Source: Candidatus Terrybacteria bacterium RIFCSPHIGHO2_01_FULL_48_17
GTDB lineage: Bacteria; Patescibacteriota; Minisyncoccia; Terrybacterales; 2-01-FULL-58-14
Direction: 5' to 3'
DNA: 42,848 bases
Assembly (NCBI GenBank): GCA_001822835.1
Contig: MHSS01000001.1
Location: forward strand, 37,297 to 80,144
Part shown: positions 35,394 through 42,848 of the stretch, one piece after another
Numbering within the stretch: the stretch's first letter is position 1
Layout: each line of letters opens with the position of its first letter
Made by a program: the position numbers and the translations under genes
The notes under the pieces: generated by a model
What the model saw: only the letters and a program-made list of their open reading frames with translations
Told to the model about the DNA's origin: nothing
Databases searched by the model: none

Positions 35394-37106
35394 TTACGCA
35401 ACCGGTATGGTAACAACAAACGAAGACCCCTTCCCAAGATTAGACGAAACAGTAATTGTGCCACCGTGCGCCTCAACAATGCTTTTTGACAAAAAGAGCC
35501 CAAGTCCATGGCCTTCGGTTTCCTTTAATATGGCGTTCTTTGCGCGAAAGAATTTTGTAAAAAGGCGGGACATGTCGTCCGCCGCGATGCCTATCCCGGT
35601 ATCTTGAACCACTACTTCTACCATACCGTCACGAGACGTAACCAGCAGCGATACGCTTCCCCCGGAATCGGTATACGCAATTGCATTCTCGATAAGATTT
35701 TCAAATACCATCCGGATGCGCTCTGGATCTATCCTTGCCTCTGGAAGCGGCTGTGGCGGCCATTGAACAGACAACGTAATACCTTTCCTTTTTGCCGAAC
35801 CCGTAAAAGATACCACCACATCATGAATCACCGAGGCGAGCGGCTGAGCCACAAAATGGTACTCGTAGCTTCCTTCTTCGATGCGTACTACGTCAAGTAC
35901 TTCATTCACTATACGTATCATGCGTTCTGTTTGCTGAAGCTCTTTTTCCAGCGCCCCTCGTTGAACATCCGAAATTGATCCGTATTCCCCTTCCAACATA
36001 AAATTTAAATTCCACTTCATTGCAGATAATGGCGTGCGAAGCTGATGGGCAACCAATGAAATGAATTCGGACTTCATTTTATTGATAATGGTATCCCGGG
36101 AAATATCGGTAAAGATGATTACAGAAAGTACGCGCGTTTTTCTGTAAGGATCCTTGATTTCAAGGCCGCGGGCACGAAAAGTGCGCGGGGCGCGTGATCC
36201 AATCGCCACCTCTTGCGCGTCTCCCCTCCAGGCACGCTCAAACCACTGCGAAAGAAGATGAAATACGGTTTTCGCTTCCTCGCGTGGGGCGATATCAGAA
36301 AACAACTTGCCGCTTACTGCAATAAATGGATACCCTAACAAATTTGCCGCAACCGAATTGACATATACAAACCGCCTTATTTCATCAAAGACCACAACGC
36401 CCTCGGGCAAATTTTCAAATACCGCATCAAGACGGTCGCGTTCAATAAGCAATGCCGCGCTCTTTTCGCGAAGTTTATCTGAAAAAATTCGGCTGTAATA
36501 ACCGATAAAAAATAAAAGCCCTAATGTGGAAAGAATGTTTACCGCAAAAAAAGATGGGTTCCGATTTGCTTCCACCGAAACGCCGGTAATGTTAAAGGAT
36601 GGAATGGTACCAAAATATTCCAAAAAGGAAGTAGCAGAAAAAAATAAAAGAACGGCGGCAAGCACAGTATAGCTTTGCCATCTGAACGGATATACCAAAT
36701 AGGCATAAATAATATATAACGGCAATGCAAGAATCGCCCCGAACGTGAAACCTCCAATAACATACAGCAACGAACCAAGAATCAATAGGTCTGCTATCGT
36801 AATAAGGGTTGAAGCAATACTTAGCGTAAAGAGCGTCTTAAAAACCTTCCACCGCAAAAAAAGAAGATAATAGATTGCGGAAAGCGCAAACAAAATCCCT
36901 AATATGGGGAAAATAGCCCAGTGGATGGGAAGATCAAAGAGCCATTTGATCAACGCAAAACCGGGTATGAAAAATGCGCTGATATACGAACGCACTCGAA
37001 GGTTTGTTTGTACATTCTTTAAAAGCTCATCGTATTGTTCTTTTACGTTGCGGTCTTGCATGGTAGCTATTATTTTTCGAATTTTGTCTCTTCCATTGCG
37101 CCCCAT
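35394..37106 (-). CDS. Membrane sensor histidine kinase with PAS domain
   Basis: FISLVAHQLRTPLSAMKWNLNFMLEGEYG (H-box), FENLIENAIAYTDSGG (N-box), DTGIGIAADDMSRLFTKFFRAKNA, GHGLGLFLSKSIVEAHGG. Confidence 0.95.
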   Translation of the reverse strand: MGRNGRDKIRKIIATMQDRNVKEQYDELLKNVQTNLRVRSYISAFFIPGFALIKWLFDLPIHWAIFPILGILFALSAIYYLLFLRWKVFKTLFTLSIASTLITIADLLILGSLLYVIGGFTFGAILALPLYIIYAYLVYPFRWQSYTVLAAVLLFFSATSFLEYFGTIPSFNITGVSVEANRNPSFFAVNILSTLGLLFFIGYYSRIFSDKLREKSAALLIERDRLDAVFENLPEGVVVFDEIRRFVYVNSVAANLLGYPFIAVSGKLFSDIAPREEAKTVFHLLSQWFERAWRGDAQEVAIGSRAPRTFRARGLEIKDPYRKTRVLSVIIFTDISRDTIINKMKSEFISLVAHQLRTPLSAMKWNLNFMLEGEYGSISDVQRGALEKELQQTERMIRIVNEVLDVVRIEEGSYEYHFVAQPLASVIHDVVVSFTGSAKRKGITLSVQWPPQPLPEARIDPERIRMVFENLIENAIAYTDSGGSVSLLVTSRDGMVEVVVQDTGIGIAADDMSRLFTKFFRAKNAILKETEGHGLGLFLSKSIVEAHGGTITVSSNLGKGSSFVVTIPVA

Positions 37107-37113
37107 CTGATGA

Positions 37114-37725
37114 TTAACGGATAAGCACTACTCTGGTGGGCGCGCCGTCGCGGCCAACAAGTTTCAACGGCAACCCAACAAATATATACGTTCCGGACGA
37201 AACCTTTGAAAGATCTAATCCCTCAAAAATGGGAATACCCTGTTTTAAAAGCTCGGTATGCGGCCGATTGTCGCTACTGCCGTATTGCTTTACGGAAAGA
37301 TAATCGATGCCAAAAAGCGCTATTTTTTTCTTCGCCATATACGCTGCAGCGTCGCCGTCAAGATAAACGTAATTGCGATAAAAGCGGCTAAAGCCCCGTT
37401 TTGAATTGGTGGTTTTTACTAAAATGCGCTCTCCTGTTTTAATGCGATGCCGCAACAGATCTTTTGTAAAAATAGCTTTGCGGTTACGAGTTAAATCAAG
37501 CACGCGGCATGGGCCGATCAAAACCTTAGGCCTAATTGCGTCTACGCCCCATCCGTTCTTGAATACGTGCCGCGCAACATCAACGTGGGTACCCGTATGT
37601 GTTCCCAGCGTTGTTTTGGTAAGCCAGGAGTGCGGGGTTTTTACCCAACGCAATGAAACTCTGGGATTGAGAGGATAAATGAGCGTTTTTGGGGATATTG
37701 GAAGAGAAATATCGTAAAGCTGCAT
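37114..37725 (-). CDS. Cyclase / kynurenine formamidase-like family
   Basis: YDISLPISPKTLIYP..LGTHTGTHVDVARH..LFGIDYLSV. Confidence 0.85.
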   Translation of the reverse strand: MQLYDISLPISPKTLIYPLNPRVSLRWVKTPHSWLTKTTLGTHTGTHVDVARHVFKNGWGVDAIRPKVLIGPCRVLDLTRNRKAIFTKDLLRHRIKTGERILVKTTNSKRGFSRFYRNYVYLDGDAAAYMAKKKIALFGIDYLSVKQYGSSDNRPHTELLKQGIPIFEGLDLSKVSSGTYIFVGLPLKLVGRDGAPTRVVLIR

Positions 37726-37793
37726 ATACTAGATTTTTTAAGGAAAATATCTTATGGTAAGAAAAAGTTCATTTCCAAGAAAGAGGAAGAAAC

Positions 37794-38525
37794 GTGCAGG
37801 AATTATTGGCGGATTTTCATGTACATACTGCCCAAAGCGATGGCCAAGTACCACTGCTTGAGGTTATCGATATTTTCGGGAAGGGCGGTGTAAAGGTCAT
37901 TAATATTTCAGACCATCTTTACGATACCATCACGGAACACGGAAAACGAGTGCATGAGATGAAACAGTGCATTCAAGATTGGGAGTTGTACTGTGCGCAA
38001 GTAGAGAAAGCGCGCCGATATGCGGAACAACGATACGGTATGTTGGTAATCCGCGGGGCTGAAATTACGCGCGCCGATTCGGGAGACGGCACTGCCGGTT
38101 TTCATATTGTCGCGGTGGATCTAAAAGAGCCGGTAAATCCCAATCTTTCTCCGCAAGAAATTGTAAAAGCAATACAGGCGCAAGGCGGACTTGCAATTTC
38201 CGCGCATCCTTACGACAAACCCGATGCGGGACCGCGAGGCAACGTCTTTTATCTTTGGGAGAATCTTGAGGCGTTTCGAGACATGGTGGATCTTTGGGAA
38301 ATCGGAAACGGGCGCGTATTATACGAAAAAGTAGCACAGGAAGGGCTCCGGTTTGTTGCCGACTCAGATTTTCATATACATATCGACTCCCACGATGCAC
38401 AATGCCTAAGCCAATTTTTTTCTTGGAAAACGAAAGTGGCGGCAAAACGAAACAAAGACGCCGTGAAAGAGGCACTTTTGAAACAGAAGGTTTCCTTGGT
38501 CCTTGTTAACAAAACGCCGGGATAA
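37794..38525 (+). CDS. PHP-domain metal-dependent phosphoesterase
   Basis: GTG start; LLADFHVHTAQSDGQVPLLEVI..VKVINISDHLYDT..GLAISAHPYDKP..DSDFHI. Confidence 0.88.
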   Translation: MQELLADFHVHTAQSDGQVPLLEVIDIFGKGGVKVINISDHLYDTITEHGKRVHEMKQCIQDWELYCAQVEKARRYAEQRYGMLVIRGAEITRADSGDGTAGFHIVAVDLKEPVNPNLSPQEIVKAIQAQGGLAISAHPYDKPDAGPRGNVFYLWENLEAFRDMVDLWEIGNGRVLYEKVAQEGLRFVADSDFHIHIDSHDAQCLSQFFSWKTKVAAKRNKDAVKEALLKQKVSLVLVNKTPG

Positions 38526-38534
38526 TCGCCGGCG

Positions 38535-39386
38535 TTATTTATTGAGAGCTACTTGTTGTTTTAAAAATTCCAGTGCGCCGTAAAGACCGCCAAAATCCCC
38601 CAAACTTGCCTCAACAACTTCTGGAGGATTGGGGAAAATGGTAAGAATGGTTTTTAAATGCCTCCGCACGTCTTCAACATCGATACCCGGTTTTTTCAAA
38701 ACCATAGGACCCCCTAAAATAATAATATCGGGAGACCACAATACCGTGACGTTATTGAGCCCAAACGCAAGCCATTGCGCAAGCTCATCCCATACGGCCG
38801 TATCGGTAATATCATAAGGTTTTTTCTTAAACCGTTTTTCCGTGGCAGTACCAGAGGCAAGGTTTTCAAGAATTCCGCCTCCCGCGCACGTCGGACACAG
38901 CTTGCCGCTTGCGTCCACAATTTGATGCCCTGGTTCAAACCCGAGGGCATTGTTATCAATTCTCTCTTCAACAATGCGTGCGCCTCCAATGCCCGTGCTT
39001 ACGGTGAGATACGCGACAATGCGCTTTCCTTTCCCAGCGCCATGTACGGCCTCGCCAAGTCCGGCAAGTGCGGCATCATTCTCAAAAAACATTGGAGCCG
39101 AAAACGCTTTTTCAATCGCCTTTTTTATGGGAGCATTTGCCCACAACGGCATATTAGGGGGTGTTAATAGATGCGTGCGTTCACGATTCATGGGTCCTGC
39201 AATGCCGCCTGCCACTGCATCAATTTTTTGGCCATCGGAAAGCTCTTTGGCTGTTTTTTCAAGTAACAGAAGGCCGTCGCGAAACGCAGGCGGCGTTGGA
39301 CGCACCACCGGATTGTCTAATGCCGTGCCGTCATGAGAAACGGCAATGCGCATGTTTGTTCCCCCGATATCAAAAAGAAGGTACAT
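38535..39386 (-). CDS. ROK-family sugar kinase / transcriptional regulator-like
   Basis: MYLLFDIGGTNMRIAVS..AVAGGIAGPMN..NDAALAGLGEA..VSTGIGGARIV..EPGHQIVDASGKLCPTCAGGGILENLASG. Confidence 0.92.
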   Translation of the reverse strand: MYLLFDIGGTNMRIAVSHDGTALDNPVVRPTPPAFRDGLLLLEKTAKELSDGQKIDAVAGGIAGPMNRERTHLLTPPNMPLWANAPIKKAIEKAFSAPMFFENDAALAGLGEAVHGAGKGKRIVAYLTVSTGIGGARIVEERIDNNALGFEPGHQIVDASGKLCPTCAGGGILENLASGTATEKRFKKKPYDITDTAVWDELAQWLAFGLNNVTVLWSPDIIILGGPMVLKKPGIDVEDVRRHLKTILTIFPNPPEVVEASLGDFGGLYGALEFLKQQVALNK

Positions 39387-39419
39387 AATATACGTTCCAA
39401 GGCGACAGTAAATTTCAGA

Positions 39420-40397
39420 TTACAAAAAAAGGCGTGCGACACTAAAATAAACGAACACGCTTAAAATATCCTGAATGATAGTAGCGATCGGCCCGCTTGC
39501 GTTTGCAGGATCAAGCCGAAACTTGCTAAACATAAACGGCACAATTACCCCGGTAAAAAGAGAGGTTAAGATCGCCGCAAACAACGCAACCACCAATACA
39601 AAACTCATGCGGAAACTAGAGTAAAGCGCAAGGCTTACGACGAAAAGCAAAATACTAGTAATTGCCCCCAAAAGAACAACGACGGTAAATTGCCGCCCTA
39701 AATACTTTATGAATTGAAATTTTTGACTCGTAGCTAAATCGCGAATAACAAATGCTACCATCTGCGCGCTCACCGCGTCGGCCATATATACAACAAGTGG
39801 AATAAAGGCAGCAATCAAAAGATTTTGCGAAAGCACGTCTTCAAATCCATTAACGATCCCTGCCACAAACATTCCGCCCAAAAGCCCCAAAAGGAGCCAC
39901 GGCAACCGATGCTTGAGCGATGTCAGTATAGGAATTTGCATGATATCGTCAAACGACCCTTTATGCAGAACTCCTCCGAACCGTAAGATATCTTCAATTG
40001 CCTCGCTATCCAAAATTCTAAGAATAGTAGTGTCGGGAACCATGCCTAAAAAATGGTCTTCCTTATCCACCACCGGAATGCCTTTCAAATTATGCCGCAA
40101 GGCAAGATACGCAAGTCGCTCCTGGTCAGTATGGGCACGCGCCTTTACAAGAGGACCTTTTGCCATTACATCGGTCGCTTTTGCTTGCTTATCCGCACGG
40201 AAAACTTCCTTGAGCGAAAGCGTTCCCTGTAATTTCTGCGCATGATCCACCACATACACATAATGTATGCTCGCAAAAGCGTCTGCCTCTCTAGTCAGCA
40301 TACGCTCAATCTCGCCGATAGTGGTTGATTCCAAAACCATCGGGACGTTTGTCTCCATTAAGCTTCCCGCGCTTTCTTGAGGATAGGTTTTTACCAT
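39420..40397 (-). CDS. mgtE: MgtE-like magnesium transporter lacking the N-terminal domain
   Basis: YPQESAGSLMETNVP then CBS pair (KGIPVVDKEDHFLGMV) then five-TM MgtE domain (LLLGLLGGMFVAGIVNGFEDVL..IPLVVYMADAVSAQ..DPANASGPIATIIQDILSVFVYF). Confidence 0.9.
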   Translation of the reverse strand: MVKTYPQESAGSLMETNVPMVLESTTIGEIERMLTREADAFASIHYVYVVDHAQKLQGTLSLKEVFRADKQAKATDVMAKGPLVKARAHTDQERLAYLALRHNLKGIPVVDKEDHFLGMVPDTTILRILDSEAIEDILRFGGVLHKGSFDDIMQIPILTSLKHRLPWLLLGLLGGMFVAGIVNGFEDVLSQNLLIAAFIPLVVYMADAVSAQMVAFVIRDLATSQKFQFIKYLGRQFTVVVLLGAITSILLFVVSLALYSSFRMSFVLVVALFAAILTSLFTGVIVPFMFSKFRLDPANASGPIATIIQDILSVFVYFSVARLFL

Positions 40398-40495
40398 AGA
40401 ACTCTTTTAGTATACCGCTTTGTGCCAAAGAAGGGTACGTTGAAATACGATTTGTTGTGCGATATTTTTCCTGCTAAGATAACCGGTGAAAGGAT

Positions 40496-40966
40496 ATGAA
40501 CGAAACATCGTTGCCGCGTGATGCGGTCTTTATGAAACAGGCGGAGGCGGAAAGCAGACGCGCCACATGCCCTCGGGCGCATGTGGGTTTTTTGCTTGAA
40601 CGACACGGGAAGCTGCTTATCCGCTCAAGCAACCAAAGCCCCGAGGGTTTGCCCACATGCAAAGAGGCGGGGCATCTTATGGTTGACGGCCACTGTGCCC
40701 GCGTTACGCACTCTGAACGAGGCGGATTTGTAAAGCTCGCCTTAAAGCGCCTTTCACCGCAAGGAGCAACGGCATACACTACCTGGTTTCCCTGTGTTGA
40801 TTGTATGAACCTGATTATTCTGGGAAAAATAAAGCGCTTGGTGTTTGCTTCCATGGCGGATCCAAATTCCAATTATCGGCGCGAATTTCACATCGCAAAA
40901 CGGTTTGCGCTTCGAGCTGGCGTAAAGCTTATCCATTTTCCAAAAGAAAAACTGCTCCGGGCATAA
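40496..40966 (+). CDS. Cytidine/deoxycytidylate deaminase family protein
   Basis: HCARVTHSERGGFVKLALKRL..TTWFPCVDCMNLIILGKIKRLVFA; ComEB/dCMP deaminase-like layout. Confidence 0.88.
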   Translation: MNETSLPRDAVFMKQAEAESRRATCPRAHVGFLLERHGKLLIRSSNQSPEGLPTCKEAGHLMVDGHCARVTHSERGGFVKLALKRLSPQGATAYTTWFPCVDCMNLIILGKIKRLVFASMADPNSNYRREFHIAKRFALRAGVKLIHFPKEKLLRA

Positions 40967-41000
40967 ACGCAGCCAAGAATGTCTTTGTACAAGTTTTAAA

Positions 41001-41024
41001 AACCGCCCATACGGGCGGTTTTTT
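41001..41024 (+). terminator. Intrinsic terminator
   Basis: AACCGCCC-atac-GGGCGGTTTTTT. Confidence 0.85.
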
Positions 41025-41171
41025 ATGGACAAAACGAAATCAAATCTTTAAAAACCAAACGAGGGACTTTGCTGTCTATTCTAGAAAAACAATGTCGGCG
41101 AGGCGATCGGCTTGCTTATAAGAATTAGCCGGAGCAAAAGGAATGTTAAGACCCCGTGACCGCCGACTTCC

Positions 41172-42068
41172 TCATGGTCCCAGAGTCCATTGTAAGGTAC
41201 AGCTACCGCTCCCTGCGGCTTCGGTGGTCTGAATTGATAAGATGTCATTGTTCGAAAATCCTACTGGGGTAATAAGAGTGCTGGTGGACCAATTGGTACT
41301 GCCCGCGGATATTGAAGGACTAAGGCCTGTATCCACAGAGTTCTTACGAAGGCTAACGGTGAGCGAACCATTGAGGCTATTTGCTATACAGCGCGCAGAG
41401 AATCTCGAAAAGTAGAATGTGACCGTTGTTGGAAACAGTAATCCTGCGGACGTTTCCGAAGAGGTAAACGACTGGCCCCAGACGTAGTGGTATTTCGTGC
41501 CCTGTGTTGCGTCATAGATGACTGGTGCCTCATTTGCAAGAATCATAGCTTTTCCGGTAGGCGTTTGCCAGCTCGCAAGGCCGTTCGCATCCGACGTAAG
41601 AACCTTCGATGATCCTTGAGTGCCGTCAACGATTTTGACCGATCCATTGACGCGGAGCTTTGCATCCGGGTTGTTGTTGCCGATTCCGACATTGCCGTTC
41701 TCAAGCACTGTGAGCCGTCCGCCAATGACGCCCGAGGAGTCGATGACAAATTGGCCGTTGCTGCCCATCCGAAACCCATAATCCGTCGCAGCCAATCCCG
41801 TCGTTTCCAGATGAAGCCGTGCCGCCGGACTTATGGTACGGATACCAAAACTTCCAGAGTTTGTAGCAACATTCAAACCACCACCCTTACTTTGGGTTAT
41901 ATCAGAAACATTAACCGGAGCAGGAGCATTAAGACCCGGGGGCGCATCTTGTGGATCAACCCAAGAAAAAATACCGCGCACGAGAACGCCGAGCGCAAAT
42001 CCAAGCAACACGAGAGAAATCGGCCGGAATATTGACCATGGTCGTAGGATTTTGCGGGATTCGTTCAT
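41172..42068 (-). CDS. Membrane-anchored fibre-like surface protein
   Basis: N-terminal TM, Gly/Asn-rich beta repeats typical of tail-fibre-like surface proteins (LTVLENGNVGIGNNNPDAKLRVNGSVKI). Confidence 0.75.
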   Translation of the reverse strand: MNESRKILRPWSIFRPISLVLLGFALGVLVRGIFSWVDPQDAPPGLNAPAPVNVSDITQSKGGGLNVATNSGSFGIRTISPAARLHLETTGLAATDYGFRMGSNGQFVIDSSGVIGGRLTVLENGNVGIGNNNPDAKLRVNGSVKIVDGTQGSSKVLTSDANGLASWQTPTGKAMILANEAPVIYDATQGTKYHYVWGQSFTSSETSAGLLFPTTVTFYFSRFSARCIANSLNGSLTVSLRKNSVDTGLSPSISAGSTNWSTSTLITPVGFSNNDILSIQTTEAAGSGSCTLQWTLGP

Positions 42069-42424
42069 ATCTATCTATTATTCGTATAGCTATTAGTATA
42101 ATATATGCTTTCGCATGATACCAACCTCACAACACGCCCTAGTGGCTCTTGGAGTTTTAGTCGAACTTTTAATCAGAAACGCACGGAAAGCTGTTCACAA
42201 GATCAATCGCCGATACAATGGCACCCGTCCCTTCATAGCGGACCGATCTAACTGCATGTATTCATGATAACAGAACCCAATACGTTTATATCATCTAAAT
42301 CGATCCCGCAATCGCGGGTCAAATCCCAACGAGCGTCGTAATTTGTGTCGCCGCACCTTGCGCTCATTTTGGGGCGAATGAGTTTATGTCAAAGACATTT
42401 ACCGTTCTATTGCGTACACCACGG

Positions 42425-42848
42425 TTAATTATCACACCCACCCTTTGTCTTCTGCCACTCCCCATTTTCGATCCAGGTGCAGTAAAGCTGGCCGGTTGCC
42501 TTATCGCGAAGCTCAATTTCATCGGTGGCAACACGGCGAGCTGTGAGGGTATCAACAACAAGCTCACGAAACGCGAGTACGCCGTCTTTCAGCGTCGCAC
42601 CGATGCTCTCAAGAAGGGACGCCAACAGCCCTTCGGAGTTTAGAGTTTCGGATGTCAAGGTTAGGGTTCCCGCGTCTGCGGCGAAGTACCACGAAGGGTT
42701 CACAAACACCATCACCTCGCCTTGCGAGGAATGTCCGAGGTCAAAATCCAAAGTTCCCAAATCGTTTTGGTCGTTGGGAATTGGGAATTCATTTGACATT
42801 GGGATTTGGTCATTCGGACTGGCGGGAAATGCTTCGAGGGCTATTCCA
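42425..42848 (-). CDS. C-terminal part of a larger surface/fibre-like protein (open at right edge)
   Basis: Frame stays open through 42848 (..GIALEAFPASPNDQIPMSNEFPIPNDQND..); C-term 'DTLTARRVATDEIELRDKATGQLYCTWIENGEWQKTKGGC'. Confidence 0.65.
   Translation of the reverse strand, partial: GIALEAFPASPNDQIPMSNEFPIPNDQNDLGTLDFDLGHSSQGEVMVFVNPSWYFAADAGTLTLTSETLNSEGLLASLLESIGATLKDGVLAFRELVVDTLTARRVATDEIELRDKATGQLYCTWIENGEWQKTKGGCDN

Noticed and set aside
38535-39386. ROK protein with incomplete zinc motif (CPTC only) as a novelty
   Set aside because: Degenerate zinc motifs are widespread in ROK proteins; not enough to suggest new function.
41172-42848. Prophage tail-fibre module
   Set aside because: Fibre-like repeats are present, but there is an N-terminal membrane anchor and no other phage genes in the window.
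1-42848. CRISPR array
   Set aside because: No regularly spaced direct repeats with unique spacers and no cas-like genes seen.

Overview
This window looks like a chromosomal segment from a Candidate Phyla Radiation (Parcubacteria-like) bacterium. That assignment is an inference from gene content and protein style: a short IF-2, DUF4446, DUF5652 and DUF5679 proteins, a TspO-Gmad2 fusion, and several 'N-F-x-E-C-V..GYPV' surface-type proteins. Most genes are ordinary housekeeping genes: gyrA start, S1-domain protein, UMP kinase, FtsH, L19, RluD, PyrF, RbfA, IF-2, MutY, MsrA/MsrB, PhoH, thioredoxin, histidine kinase, ROK kinase, MgtE and a dCMP-deaminase-like protein. There are seven intact tRNAs outside the unusual cluster: Val-TAC, Val-GAC, Phe, Gly, Leu, Cys and Ser. 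The most unusual spots are: (i) a tRNA cluster at 10.68-11.20 kb in which one tRNA gene appears interrupted twice, by a 20-bp palindrome in the D-loop and by a 242-bp insert at the anticodon loop. The insert has 9-12 bp complementary ends and contains a complete tRNA-Ile(UAU). (ii) A strikingly GC-rich gene at 2599-4161 of unknown function, with its own near-consensus promoter, SD and terminator. (iii) A degenerate partial copy of tRNA-Val. (iv) Heptameric AGGGWAY-like repeats that run into rbfA and rluD coding sequence. (v) A four-gene copper-type operon whose CsoR-like regulator has an atypical Cys-His-His ligand pattern. (vi) Several unusual enzymes and fusions: PyrF lacking an active-site Asp, MutY without Fe-S cysteines, a DgkA-PAP2 fusion and a PGRS-like Gly-rich surface protein. 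I saw no CRISPR array, IS element or convincing prophage. All calls were made by eye from the sequence and supplied ORFs; no searches were run.
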